Assembly (NCBI GenBank): GCA_019059635.1 | Contig: JAGVRJ010000004.1 | Coordinates: 1,054,001 to 1,118,000, forward strand | DNA from: Proales similis | Taxonomy: Eukaryota > Rotifera > Eurotatoria > Ploima > Proalidae | DNA: 64,000 bases | Direction: 5' to 3' | Shown here: piece by piece, positions 32,872-46,400 of the stretch | How the letters are laid out: every line of letters starts with the position of its first letter | How positions within the stretch are numbered: position 1 is the stretch's first letter | Made by a program: the position numbers and the translations under genes | Notes under the pieces: generated by a model | What the model was told of the DNA's origin: nothing | Database searches by the model: none | Seen by the model: only the letters and a program-made list of their open reading frames with translations

Positions 32872-34648
32872 CTAGTTTTTGAGGTGAGACTCAAGCGGAT
32901 AATGCTCGCGGTGGGCCTTGACATGCTCCAGCATTTCATTTAGCTGTCGATCGAGCAGTTTAGACCTTTCGAAGTAGACGTCGTTGAACATCTCCGATGG
33001 ATGACAGTACTTGAGACTTTCTGCCTTGGTCACAGCCTCTAGAACCTTTCAAAATTGAAGATGAAAAAATGAGCAAACAGACAACGCTTAATGTAGCCGA
33101 TTTACAGTTCGTCTGTTTTCTGCATCGATCTCTTTGTCAAGCTCCGGGCTGAGCAGACTACGCTTTTGCAAGTAGTGTTTGAATCGCACCACCGGATTGT
33201 CGTCTTTTTCCCAATAATTCTTCTCGTCGACCGATCTGTACGCAGTGCTATCGTCCGAAGTACTGTGATGGCCGAGCCTGTAGGTCATGGCTTCGATCAG
33301 AACTGGCCTAGATTCGCGCAGAGCGATCTCGCGAGCCGCTTTGGTCGCGTTGTGCACAGCGAAGAAATCGTTTCCGTCCACTCGAATGGTGACCACGCCA
33401 AAGCCGGGCCCACGAGCGGCCACACCATCGCCTCTGTACTGCTCTTGTACCGGAGTTGAAATGGCGTATCCATTGTTACGGCTTTAAGTCTCGTTGAACG
33501 CGATCAATTCTTAGAGGACGGAGATTGAGCCACAATTACCAGAAAAAGATGAGCGGCACGTTGAACACGGCGGCAAAGTTGAGGGCGGTGGTCGCGTCAC
33601 CTTCGCTGGCCGCACCTTCGCCAAAATACACACAAGTGACCAATCCGTTCTGTTTTCGCTTGTAGGCATACGCTTTATCAAACAAGTCAGTTCCTGAGTA
33701 TTTCTTAAGTTTCAAAATCTCTGGCATTTACCAGCACCAACTGCTTGAGGAATTTGAGTGGCCAAAGTACTCGAGATAGTTACGAAATTCAATTCTTTCG
33801 AACCATAGTGCTTGATTCATATTCAAACGGTGAAAGCTTCAAATCAAGTCTATTTGACGAAGCTCACTCACCACTGGCATTTGCTTGCCTTTGCAGCTAC
33901 TCTGATGGTTGCCGAATATTTGATCGCAGCACTGTTGAATGGTTAGTCCACGCCACAGAAGCACACCTTCAATAGAATCAAATTTCATGCAGAATCTACT
34001 CGAGCCATTCAGAGGCTAAAAAAGGTCACCAACCAGCTTCACGATACTGCGCTAAAATTCAATTTTTAACCAAAACGGCCGAAATAGAATGGCTACTAAA
34101 AGCCTACCATAAATCAGGTCGTTTGGATCCAGAGCGGAGGCCGAGCCGATTTGGGCTGCTTCTTCTCCGTGATTTTGCATGTAGAAGGATACACGTCCTT
34201 GACGCTGAGCATCGTACAAAACTGTGTCGAATTTGTTCAAGAGATTCATTTTCTTGTAAACGTTTATAAGAGTCTCGTCGTCGAACTTGACAAAGCGGCG
34301 ACTTGGAAGTTGGAGTTGGAAAGTGGATAATAGCATCAGCTTGCCTTGGGATCTTGGTCGGGATCGAGCCATTCGCCTTTGCGATTCATGACTCGGTAGC
34401 ATTGGATGGGAGTCATTGTCTCCGGGTAGATGAAATCGAGCTGGGTGGAGAAGTCGCCCTTGAAACCAGGGAAGAAGGTCTTGTCGCTCACACTCGACGC
34501 AGATGCTAAACCACGCGTTGAGCTAACCTAAACAAACTCATTCGAATGCTTCATTCGGACCGACTTAAAAAAGAGAAATATAACTCACAGAGACGGCTAG
34601 TTTAGACACGCCATTTACAAGGCGCTGGCTTGCTCGGATCACGTTCAT
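32872..34648 (-). CDS. BCKDHA: Branched-chain 2-oxoacid dehydrogenase E1 alpha subunit
   Basis: BCKDHA forms the mitochondrial alpha2-beta2 E1 that decarboxylates the oxoacids of Leu, Ile and Val using ThDP. Start Met at 34646-34648 opens a presequence ([20 protein letters not shown]). Then come [57 protein letters not shown], the ThDP motif [11 protein letters not shown] and NVPLIFFW with the NNGYAIS segment. [19 protein letters not shown] follows, and the regulatory loop [16 protein letters not shown] is complete. The end is ESHLKN with TAG at 32872-32874. All catalytic and phosphorylation motifs are present, so this is the working gene of the three. Introns are short (about 50-100 bp). Confidence 0.93.
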
Positions 34649-34906
34649 CGCGAGTCGGAGTTTGAACTTGACAAAAAATTTTGAATTCTAGTTGTCGCAC
34701 GACGAAATGATCTTAAATTTCTGAAACCAGATTCGAGAAAAAAAAGAGAAAAAATGCGCATTTGTGGAATGGCCTCTCAGTTTTATTATTCTCAATTTTT
34801 TTTTAAATTTGGATTTTTTCGCTTGAATTTTTCTCTTTCTGAAGGCGTGTATATTCATACGTGTGCATGTTGCAAGGCGTGCAGATGTAGATGTTCAAAG
34901 CTTTGC

Positions 34907-36955
34907 TTAGCCCGAGTCGTCCGTTATTTGCTCTGAGCTCTCGTCATCGATCTCTTCTTTTGGCTCGGTGTGAAAATAAGTCACACAAAATTGACTTTTT
35001 CCCATCAGCGCAATGCATTTACCGTCCGGACTCCATTTCAACGAATGAATTTGAAACGAGCCTGTTGGATTGAAATTTGATTTGGTTTAAGAAAATGATT
35101 CTAAAAGGCCATTCAAATCAAAGCAGCTACCTTCACATGGCGCCTCGACTGACACGCAGCCTTGTACGCTCCACATGTAAATTTTATTATTGCCTGTGCA
35201 CAGGGCTATTCGCGATTGTGTCGGGTCCCATTTCACGCATTTTATTGACATTGTCTGCACCAGAACGAACGCGATCTTGAACTTTTTCAAATCCCATATC
35301 CACAAGATGTTTGGCATCGAGTCGTTCAGGGTGAACAAGAAGCGATTATCGGCACTGAACTCCATGGTGCCAACGCCGATTTTAGGATTCGGTTTCTCAA
35401 AGTCGGGCTTGATAGCTGCGATTTGCAGGCTTCCAGCGTATATTTCGTCTTTATAAATTTTCGATTGAGAAACATGTTCGATGGGTGGACAAATCGATTT
35501 GTTTGAAACACTAACACATACATTTACTGGGCGATCCGTAGATTGAAAGATAGTCGCTCTCGTTCAAGTTTAGCGATTGCATTGACGCGAGTGAATCGGA
35601 TGTTTGTTTAGGGACAGATCTGCCGTCGATTTCTTTGAATATGACCTAACGGGATAAAATTGAAGTGACCCTGACTAAGGAGCCATTTAGAGCGAAATTG
35701 AGAATACCATTTCTTTTGAGGAGATTCGCAGCGGATGTTCGAGCTCGGCTATCATCGAATATGTGACATTGTTAAGAAAGCGAACCTTTTTGACGGAAAT
35801 CGTTGGATTTCGCTTGAAGGAAAACAGTCTAGGCCAAATTCCAACCTTTTGATCGAAGCCGGCCACAGCAAGAAGCTGAGAGCTTGGAGACCATTCGACC
35901 GATTTGATCCCGAGCTGCCAACGTGATGGCTCATATTTATTGATGCATAGGCCATCAATGTTGTATACCGACACTTTGTACTATTTCTCGATCCAAGACT
36001 CGTCCATTTAATTTCTAAACCCAAGAGGGAGGCTTACTTCAAGTGGCGATTCCCAGACGGCAAATTGAACTCCATTAGGCGACCATGAGAGGCCCTCCAT
36101 ATCTTCTGTATTCAGTTCAAAGTGCTAGCGTTCACAAGAAAGAATTTTTCGTTAGAAAAATATTTAAAAACGAATGCGTAGCTGTAATGGCTCTCCTTAC
36201 TTTAACAAGCTGCCACGTTTGACATGAGAACACACTGCAGAAATCTTTACAGTCCCTTCTCTCGGCCAGGATCATGTACTTGCCGTTCGGACTGAACTCA
36301 TAATCTTGATGAAATGTTTCTTTTTAACAATTCAAGACTTCAAGGGACCTCTTGGAATCAGAGGCTTACTCTTGGCGATGTTCTTTGGATGCTTCATATA
36401 GGAGACACTTTTGCTTGTTAGCGACCAAACAGTCACCCTCAGCTATTCGAAAACATGCAATGATGCCAAAAAAACAAAATGACAATAGACATGCGACATA
36501 CGCTAAAATCAGCAGTGGTAAGAATGTGCCGCGAATCGGGACTCCAGTTCACCCGAATGAGACCGGAAGATCCTTCGTCAATTTTGCACTTCCACTCAGG
36601 CTTTTCGATTGAGAACACTTGAACAATGTTGCGCTTTTCCAGACTGCAGAGAATGAATTCAGAGTCCGGTGACCACTTTTCATTTTTAAGTTAAGAATTG
36701 GCCATCCGGATGTGTTCTTTGCCTCTTCTTACTTCTATGTAATTGATTGTATCGAGGCAATTGAACAAATTTACAATTTCCAGTGAGCTGACATCTCTAA
36801 TGACTAAGCGGAATTGAACCACATTTGCCTAAGGCCTCTCACTTAGTCGATTGGTTTGTAATCAGAACTGAAAAATGCCAATCTACCAAATACTGTCCGT
36901 TGGGCGAGAATGAGCATATTTGCCCGGTCTGCTTGAAAAGGTCTGTAAAGTCCAT
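34907..36955 (-). CDS. WRAP73: WRAP73 (WDR8) WD-repeat protein
   Basis: WRAP73 is a WD40 protein of centrosomes and spindle poles that works with SSX2IP (Msd1). Start Met at 36953-36955 gives MDFTDLFKQTGQICSFSPNG. Later exons encode WSPDSEFILCSLEKRNIVQV, KPEWKCKIDEGSSGLIRVNW, LTSKSVSYMKHPK, WQLGIKSVEWSPSSQLLAVA, NPKIGVGTMEFSADNRFLFT and QSRIALCTGNNKIYMWSVQG. All line up with human WRAP73 in order. The C-terminal exon ends EEIDDESSEQITDDSG at TAA 34907-34909. Around nine small introns are implied. The 3' part lies inside the segmental duplication and has a relic at 29936-30355. It is about 260 bp from BCKDHA on the same strand. Confidence 0.9.
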
Positions 36956-38232
36956 TGATTCCAACTACAGGGCAGTCGATGTGTTGGACTCTGACCGACT
37001 GGCTCTGACATGCAGACATCCTGCTGTTTCCTTGACGAACGAAAAAATGTCGGCGTCTAAATTAACTTAACACATGTCTCGGCTATGTGATATTTTCTAG
37101 AATCGAAACCTGCACAGGATTGAATATTGAGAAGCGTTGTGGACTAGTCAAATTCGCCCAAAACAAGACGACACTTCTTATTTTATTTGACCTGAGAGAG
37201 CGCTTAAGCTTCAGGAATGAGCAAAAGAACAAATGATCGGACTATTGAGTTCGAAATTTGTTTATTGAAGTCTAAGTTTATGAGGCTTATGCTACTGCCA
37301 ACTAGAATGACGTACTTGGATCCATAAAATAGTTTGCGCCAAATTTTGGTTGAAATTCAAGGCCAAAAGGCGCTTTTCTTTTTGTTTTTTTTTTATTTAA
37401 TTTGCATTCGAGCCGAGCGTTTGTTGTTTTCTGTTTCTTCGTCAGAATAGTAGACAAAATAAAAACGAAATAATCGACGGTTTTTGTGTGGCTTAAAATA
37501 AAAAATCACCCTGAGAGCACATTCATTCATATCAATCATGCATACGCGCACACTCGCACTCTTTGTTGCGTGAAATGAGTCAAAAAGGCAAAAGGTTCAA
37601 AGAGAACAATTCCCCGGGAACATCTGATTGAGAGAGAGAGATAGATTTATCAATAATTAAAGACGGACGGTGACGGTGATGCATGAGAAAATGAGGAATC
37701 AAATACCAGATTTCAAATGCGAATGAAAGTAAAAAGGAAAAGAAAAGACTTGGCGAGAGATGAGGATGAAATGAGTGATGTTCGATTAGAAACAATTCTA
37801 ATCGCAAACAGTTTAAGAAGGATGACTGAGGAATAAGAAGAAAGTAAAAGTGGTAATTTTGATCGCTATTACGCCTAGACAATAGCATTCTGGCACATAC
37901 ACTCAGACGCACACACAAACACACAAATGCCTATGTACATTCATTCATTCGATCGTTCATTCATTCAAATCACTCTTTAATTAATCTTTATTTATGTAGT
38001 AAATGTTGTCAAATGAATATTTAAATTGTATATACGGAAAGAGAGAAAGAGAGAGAAGCACATATTCACGGATCGGTGTATATAGAGGAATATAAGACGA
38101 AAAATGAAAAGAGGTTGAGAAAAGGAAGACGAAAAGAAAAGTGAATCGGCTAGGCTCAAATGCGTCTCGCAGTTATAGGCTCGGCTCTTTTTTCTTGGTC
38201 GACTGGCGTTTGCTAAATACTTTTTGGATTAT
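36956..38232. other. Region between WRAP73 and importin beta-1
   Basis: No gene is recognisable in these 1.28 kb. It is rich in A and purine stretches (for example GA-rich runs near 37630 and 38040) and probably holds the long 3' UTR of importin beta-1 (both flanking genes are on the minus strand) and the promoter of WRAP73. Open frames of about 80-115 codons here have low-complexity or unknown content. Confidence 0.45.
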
Positions 38233-41195
38233 TTAGATATTCTTGATTTTGCGGATTTCTTTTGTGGCCCAGTTAGCCAGTGTTTTAGCCCGGTTGTTCT
38301 TTGACTTTTTGCCTCGTGCCAACAAAGTGGTAATGGCTTCACTGTCAAGCACAGCGTTCATTTGTGTTCCAAAGCAGGTGACTAGATCACTGGATTATGT
38401 GTTTGATGTGAGATTCTTGAACAAAATTGAATTGTGTTTGTTTGCTTACCCGATAAGGCCGCAGGAGGCCGAGAGGACTGAGTCGTTAACGTTCGGGTCT
38501 TTGGAGAGAATGTCCAAAAAGTTGAGAATGCTTCCGGTGTGTGGCAATACCGCAGACAAGTCAACTAGAAGCAAGCACATTATTAAATTGAGACGGGTCA
38601 TCTAGGTACGAGTAAAAAACTAACCAATACCAGTTGTGTTATTGTTGCCCCTCAAACCCTGAAGAATGCCAGTGTAGGCGTCGAGGCATCCTTCACGAAG
38701 CTCGTTGAAGTAGTCAATTAGCTCATAGTCGTTCGGGTCGGCCTGAATGCTTGCCGCTTGATTAAGTGCGTTGAGGACAACGTCGGCGTATTTTTTAAAG
38801 TCAATGCCGATTGCAAGCGCCACGTCGCCGAATGTCGACAGGATAAGCGGCTTCACCGACTTGTTCAGTTTTTGACTGATCAATCCCTCGAGCAAGATGG
38901 TCATCAGATCGTCGCAGTAAGGAAGCAGCTTCTCTCCAATATTACGACCCAAGTCACCAACAACGCCGACCGCAGCCTGGCAAACTTGATACTCTTCATA
39001 GTTTCGAAGACCAGTGTACAATATCGGCTTAAAAGAGTCCATGTATTGAAGGAAGCGCTCGCCGAGCACATCGACCAAAGTAGAAACGGCCAAGAAAGCA
39101 TCTTCTTGTACCGACGAAGCCTTCGAGTTGCCGGTCTGAGTGAGCATGTGAAGAAGAGCCTTCATGATGTGGTCGGAGATTTGCGGGGCGTCCTCTGGGG
39201 TTACTTTACGCAAAACGCTCTGCAATGTGGCGCAGAGAAGTGACTGCAGGTCAAAGACTTGGCGACGATCGTTAGAGCTCTGAATACTGTTCTCGAGCTG
39301 AATGACGTTTTCAAGTCGCTCAAGGATCACAATGGTGGTCTTTTGCACGGTGGTGTAGCAATCCTTCGGGCTGTTCTTGATCATTTCCATCAGGGCCTCA
39401 TAAGCCGCACTTCTCAAGTTGTTCTGGTTGCCGTCCGGTCGCTCGGTGGTGGTCAAAAGCTTTTGAATAATTGGCTCGAAGTACTTGGAGAGGATGAACG
39501 TGTCCGGAGTGGCCTCCTCTTCGCCCGTGGGTCTGGCCATATCCATGGCAGCAATTGAAATGCTTGTAAGGGCCCAGCAAGCGTTAGTTGCAACTCGAGG
39601 CTCAGCTGCTAAGCCGATGACCAAGCCCTCGAGTAGCGGCTGTAGAATGTTTTCATTCACAATCGCTTCTGGCACGTTCTCGCAAATGCGACCAATCGTC
39701 CATGCGGCTGTGTCTCTGACCAGCACATTGGGATCCTTCAAAAGATCGATAAAGATTCCTATTGCGGACTCGACAATCGGCTTAAGTTTTTCGATAGAAG
39801 GCCCCTCGATGATCGAACCGAAAGTCATCACAGCAGCCTCGCGTTCATGCCAGTTGGCGCTCTTGATATTCTTCTCAATGAAAGGCATAACGTGGATGAG
39901 AATTTCATCTTCGACGCAGCCAGCCAGCAGCATTATACAAACGCCAGCGGCCTTGCACGGGTTCCATTCGTCGTCTTCGTCAGTGTCCTTCTGATCGCAA
40001 AGACGCTGCAACAGAATTGGAACAAGATACTGAAGCGCTCCTCTGGCATAGTGGCGGCTGATACTGTTCGGTGGTCGGCCTTCTTCCATGGCCTCTTGCA
40101 ACTCCAACTGAAGTTCTGACTCTTCCTCGCAAACGCTGCTCCAAAACTCGATGCCCTGAAGTGCTACGTCGTCATTCGACGACTTCATTGCAGCAACTGT
40201 AATAGCGAATAGCGCTTGGCTCATATACGCCTCCATGTACTCATAATACAAGCTCATGATGCGCACAAGGTTCTGAAGAGCGGCCACCTTAATTTGGTCA
40301 TTGAGCGACTGAGTCGCCTCGCAGATTATTTGCATTATATAATTTCTTTCCGAGTCCTTCATGAAATTGCGACGAGTGAACTCAAGTGAGTTGAGAAGGG
40401 CATTGCAGGCGGCCAAGCGAACATGGTCGCTCGGCTCTTCTTTGCGCATGCCGTTTACAATCGCGGTGAGGATCAGGTTGCTCTGCGATTCGAGTATGTC
40501 TGGATTGATGTCTTGGCAAATGTAACCAATCGCCTCCAGACTGGACTCTTTGAGCATTTCATTGGCATTCGGGTTAGTGACATTGACCATAAGTCGATTG
40601 ATGCTGTCCACCCATAGACCGCGAGGCAGCTCGGCGCAAGCGATGTAGCCAACGCATTGAGCTGCCTGTGAAGGTCGCTTTGTTTCTGTTCCAAGCGATT
40701 CGATGCAATTCGATTTGATGTAAGCTCGAATTTCATCGGGAATTTGTAGCCAGCGCTCTTGATGCTGAGCCTTAAGATTTTCGTCTTTTGAATAAATGGC
40801 GTTCTTAAGTTGAATGGCTTTTGAGTTTCACAAGATAAAAAATTAGTCGAAAACTTGAGTAGGTTGAAGGCTGAAGGGTTTACCAGCTTGGGCTCGGGTC
40901 ACTTCATTGTTGTTGGTGTTTCGCAATATATCAGAAAACTGCTTCAGCAGATTTGGCTAATAAGAAAAGGCAAGAGTCGAGTGATTGGAAAGTCGACCAG
41001 ACTGAAGGCTCCAGAGACTTACCAAGTCATGAATGGCGGCCTGCTCGAGATAGTTTCGTGCCGCTTCGAGCTCCACATTCGCTTTAGAGTAAAAAAGAAA
41101 AAAACAGGATAGGCAACAGTTGAATACACAAGACCAGGCGGCTGAGTTCACTTACTGCCGAATGCGGTCTTTTCCAAAACGTTTATCAGATCCAT
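38233..41195 (-). CDS. KPNB1: Importin subunit beta-1 (karyopherin beta-1)
   Basis: Importin beta-1 carries cargo through nuclear pores together with importin alpha and binds Ran-GTP. It is a HEAT-repeat solenoid. Start Met at 41193-41195 ([13 protein letters not shown]) matches the human N-terminus, and three small introns follow before the long exon (from about 40797). That exon holds [57 protein letters not shown] and [20 protein letters not shown]. An intron after about 38625 and two more small exons give [20 protein letters not shown] and the conserved end [17 protein letters not shown] with TAA 38233-38235. Family and full length are clear. Confidence 0.96.
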
Positions 41196-43465
41196 CTTGC
41201 TCTTGCTCTATGCTCCGATCTCACGCCTTACTCAGTATTCTATGTGCTCAAATGGTTTAGCTAACCAAACGCTTTGTCGATTCGAACGATCTTTAAAATA
41301 TAACAGCAAATACTCATTGGCGGGCTCGAGCGTGCGCGCTCCCCCCTTCTCACTCACTCTCAGTCTCTCTCTCTCTCTGTCGTTCTATGCTTTTCTGGCT
41401 CTTGCAACACATACACACACGCATACATGAAATGATTGTGCGGCCAGCTCGTAAGCTTATAAACGAGTTGTTGACTAGATGCATCTGCAAAGGCCTAGTA
41501 ATGACGCGCAGCTGCAAGTGAATGTAACACTGCGTTGAATCTATGACGACTTGCGAAGACTCTTAAGCCGACTGGACTCTGAATTTCGAATGGCCTCTTT
41601 TCAAGTCTGCTTTGGAAAACAGCCCGCGCGCTTCATTAAATGAATTGAACCAGCTTTTGACCAAAGGCAAACATGCACTGTGTGAATTAATTCAAATTAA
41701 TAATTGTTTTTGTCTCAAAAAGCCATGATGTCTGACACTCTCAACCTAACGCGTGTAGCATCTTTGCGCCTGTTGCATGTTCACATGCGACTTAAAAATG
41801 CAAAATGTGCACTATTGCACAACTTACTAAGTCATACGCTTATAAAGCCGTTCTAGTCTGATAGCGACCAAAAAGCTGCTTATGAACATTCAAATTAAAT
41901 TTTCCATTTTTTCCGCTCGATCGGATCAAAATTCTTTTCATTTTATTATCAAACCGATCCTGAACAATTTCGATTTAAGTAATTTGGCAAATGCCAGAGA
42001 CCAGGTAGCCAAAAGATTCTCAGCAAATATTCAACAGATCAGCTTTAATTTGCTTCCAGAGTCGAAAACCCATATGTTAGAACAAGCATCTGGTGAATGA
42101 TAACATTGAGCGACAAGGGCAGCTTTGGAGGCGCCGCAGGCAAGATTAGAAATAAAGAGACCTTTAGAATAGACTGGAGGGGAATGGCCATGCTCAGGCG
42201 AAGGACGCAAATTAGCTGACTGCATTCGAGTGGGCCTGTATGCTAGAAAGCAATTGTTCAAAACTGGAACAGATTCGCATTGACCTTAATTGAAAAATAA
42301 GTCGGCGAATTGTGGCCCATGTAGACTGGCGCAGCTTTTGTGTTTTTGTTGTTGTTTCCATTTGAATTGGTTTGCTTTGCTGCTGCTGCGGCTGTATCGA
42401 ACGAAAGGCCGAATTTATCGCTCCACTGATTCAATCTAGCTTGGCGACAGTTCGGCTAATAATCGGCGTGGCCACTTTGTCTATCTAACCACTTGAATTA
42501 AACGCAGACGATCAGCAATCTGTAATTTACCCATTCAATTGTTGCAAGTGCAAGGCTTCATTCTATAATTGACAATTGTCAAAAAGAGCTTGTAAATACC
42601 AACAAATGCCCAGTGACTGGGTGCGAATCCGGCTTGGTCAACCTTATTTTTCCCTTTTATGTTCTTCCCTTTAATCTGGCACGTTTACTCATCCGTTTAT
42701 TGATATTTATCTGAACCTTATCGAAATTCAACTGATTATTCTTCATTTGATTACTTTGATTAAATCTTGCTCAATCTCATTCATTCATTCAAGCCAATAT
42801 TGAGCTATAATTGGGAGAAAATAAAGGTATTAGGATTAACGACGAGCCGACAACTAGATAGACAAGTTGACGTCTGAGCGTCTCCTACTGAGAGCAACCA
42901 ATCAGAGAACTCCTAATTTCGGCCCGTAGTTGTTGCCGTTGCCACTACTGCCGACCGAACCGAACGATATGAAACTCGGCACTGCGGCCAAGCACACACC
43001 TTGATATTTCGACGCGGCGCTTATGTGATTTTGGAAGCCGCAAAGGTTTCTATTGTGTTTATGAGCGTGTGTATATATATATATATGTGTGTTTGCCGAT
43101 GTGTATGCAACTAGCCGGCCAAAGCGTATATGTTTTTTTGAGCCAAGTTTCGTGAATCAGTGAATAGCTTTATGCGCCAGAGAGAGAGAGAGAGGGCGCG
43201 CAATAGAAAAAAAAGACGAAAAAGAAGCGGCCAAATGAGTGTGTGTGGTGAGGCGCTTAAAATTTGAAAGCAGAATACATGAGTTAAATTTGAGATGCAT
43301 TTCACAGAAACAAAGACGCCGATTTTTAATTTTTAGAATATGAAATTGGGCTCTGAGTGATTCATTCGACGTAAAGTAAACGCCCCTCCAAATAAAAAAT
43401 AATATACAGTATCTTGTACACACACATACTCGCTGGGTCACAACCAAAATATCAAAGTGAAGAAA
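41196..43465. other. Divergent intergenic region between importin beta-1 and CARMIL
   Basis: These 2.27 kb contain no gene I can support. They hold a CT-rich run (about 41350-41380), an ACAC run (41407-41420), a GTT/GCT triplet-rich patch (about 42345-42395) and a TA run at 43072-43086. A plus-strand frame at 41882-42100 (72 codons) has no recognisable content. It must contain promoters for both flanking genes. Confidence 0.45.
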
Positions 43466-46400
43466 ATGACAATTCTCAATTTAGAAGATGACGAAATTGT
43501 CTCGGGTATGAGCTTGATCCAGTTTATTTTCAGGCCGTTTGATTAGAAAATTGTTTTAAAATTCGTCTTAATTGAAGCATTGAACGAACTGCTGGGACGA
43601 GACTGTCGTCGAAGCTACCGTCAACTGGTCAATGTTCAAGTCAAGCACGACCGAGTGCAAGCTCGAATAGCAGTAAGTCGAAAGTGTTCCAAGTTGAAGT
43701 AGACAAACCGCTCTGAGCTTATTGTACAAGTGCCTCTGTGACTTTCGCTTGTTTCTCGTCTCGCTGAACAAGTCGAATCGCCCGAATCGAGTAAGCCGCA
43801 TGAATTCATCCAACTAGCAGTCGCAGTAGTTCGTTTAACCGAGCATTAGATTGAGACCACGCTACACTTGATGGATCTTAAAAGACTGGAGAGTACGAGC
43901 TGCCATCAGCTTAGTTTAAGTGGTTCAGACGGCCGCGAAGTCAAAATGACTGCGGACGAGGCTAGTCGAGATGAAAGCTTTGACTTGCTGCCCGACACTA
44001 GATCGTTTGACTATTTCATTTCGTGGATATGCAGCAACTTTCTCGATGTTTACCCGTCGGTAAAACTCAAGTAAGCTTTCTCGTTGCCGTTACGAGTTAA
44101 AAAGAAATTCAATTTCGGGCAAAATGAAAAGTGATTTAATTGATGTCGTGAGTGTGCTGCCATCTGAAAGACTGGATTCAATCTACGATTCATTGTACGC
44201 GAGCAAAAGTGTTAGGCGCAAGCTGCAGCTATGCGGCTGCTATTCAAAGGCTTACGCAGTCCAATGTGATTGGACAAACATCAACTTCTATCAAGAGGTC
44301 GTCTGGGACGTAAATGTGATTTACGGACAAAATTCGCTCAAAGAGTTTTCTCTCAACGACTTTGACTATGTCAATCCAAAGTGAGCTCTTCTCCTTCTGC
44401 GCACGCTTTTTTTGTCGCAAAATAAATTTCTTTCGAAAGGGACATGAGTCCGCTGGTCGCTGCATTGCGTCACAATGAATGGTTCGAAGGCATTCATGTG
44501 GACAGCATCAAACTGGTAAGCAACTGTTCGAGCACTCGTTCCCAACCAAAAAGAGTAAAATGGGAAAACAGAGCAATGAGCTCCAGGATGAAATTCTCAA
44601 GCTTCTTGTGCTGCCAGCCGGTCGTATCAAGTCAATAAGCTTGATTCATTCGAGTCTAAAATCCGATTTCATGCACAAATTACATCAAACATTTCATCAA
44701 AATTCGAAATCAATTCGAAACACCGAGTCCAGCGACGGGCTATCCCTCTTGCTCTCCGGCTTCACAGGCTTTAACTTGTCAAGAAATTCAATTGAAGACA
44801 AAGGCCTGCTCAGTTTGGTCAACATATTCAAAGAGCTGCCGCATTTATGCCAACTCAAACATCTCATCTTGAGCAAGTGCTCGCTTACATCTAAAAGTGT
44901 GAACGCGTTCTTCACGCTCCCTCAGCTGTCAGTTACTCTCAGACATCTCAATCTCTCGCACAATTTTCTCAAAGACGACGCTCTGGTATACACCAATCTC
45001 ACACTATTCCAACTCTCCTCTGATCTAATTTGCTTCCTTTTTAACCTGAAGGAGCTGTATCGGTATTTGGCCGAGCCAAACCATCTTGTCGAGTTAAACT
45101 TATCCTCAACTGAAATTGAATTAGAAAAGGTAGGTTGTCGACCAGCAGCATTTGCCGCTTCCTAATCGAAGCAAGTTCATTTTCACAGTTGCTGGCTAGT
45201 CTGGCAGTCACGGCGAACGAGTCGAGTTTAGAAAAACTGAGCCTTGCGCACAACTACGGCCTGTCCAAGCTGGCTAATAGTGAGCATCTTGCCAAGTTTT
45301 TGCTCAACGTCAAGTCGCTTAATTCACTTGACTTGTCAAACTGTAAACTTAACGGACAAATCGTTCAGTAAGCTGGTTGCACGCAAATCTTTTTAAAGGA
45401 CTCCCTTTCACCTCCGTCTTATCAAAGGAACATTTTGATACTGCTCAAGTCAAATACGACCTTGTCTGAAATTCAGTTGAATTTGAGCTGCAATGACCTT
45501 GGCTCTAGCGTCAAGAACTTCATGGCCGAGTTTCAAAATAATCACGCTTTGGCCGGACTGGATTTAAGCGAAAACAGTAATTACCAACATTTAACGTTTA
45601 TTTCAAATATCGCGCACAATCAATCGCTACTCAACAGATTTGGACAACGAATGTGAAACAATGCTGTTTTACATGCAGAGCAGCAGAATAAAGAGCTTGA
45701 ACTTGTCCAAGAACTTCCAAAACTGCAAGGCAAAGTAATTCAGCAGGCGCAAATTTAATCATCTTCAAGTCTAAACGGAACCTTTTTAAGACATTTGCTT
45801 CGAATCATTCAATCGCTGGTCAAATGGCTGGTTTCGAAAAACAGCTGCCTCGAGCAGCTGTGGCTCACCGACTGCCGATTGAAGGCAAATTTGAACGACT
45901 TTATGAGTGAACTGGGCACATTCTCGAGCCTGAGAGCGCTCGATATCAGCGGAAATGAGGTCGGCGATTTCGGCGTCAATCTCCTATCCAAATCACTTCA
46001 GGTCAACCGTGCTCTTCAATCGCTGGCTCTTGACCGGTCGAACGCCTCTTGGCAGGCTTACATGCATTTAATCGACGCCTTGAAACGGTTAGTTCATGTC
46101 CTACTTTTTTTTTGAACGCTTACATTCTAATTCGATTATTTTTTTGCTTTTTTTTTAAAAAGAAACCAGAGTTTGAAAAACATTCACACTCCCATAAACG
46201 ATTTGAGTATTTTGTTTCAAAAGTCGCCAGACAAAGTGACAGAAATAGTTCGACAGGTATGCAAAAAGCCACTTAACTCGGTGAATGTGAGCGAGCAACA
46301 AGCAGCAACCGCTTTGAAAAGAAATGAGTGCGTTTATTTGTTCAATGCGTTTGGCTCGAGAAAATAGTAGGATGCTTCCTAATTGATCGAATTCCTTTGA

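Larger units (their letters stand above)
30360..35629. repeat. Tandem segmental duplication, right unit (complete)
   Basis: This is the complete copy of the unit. It carries the shared opening of about 600 bp (30361-30956), BCKDHA-like paralogue 2, intact BCKDHA and the 3' half of WRAP73. Comparison with 27147-30355 shows which parts were lost from the left unit. Confidence 0.82.

Noticed and set aside
41882..42100. 72-codon plus-strand frame in the importin-CARMIL intergenic region
   Set aside because: No recognisable domain, no support from flanking splice sites, and a size expected by chance.
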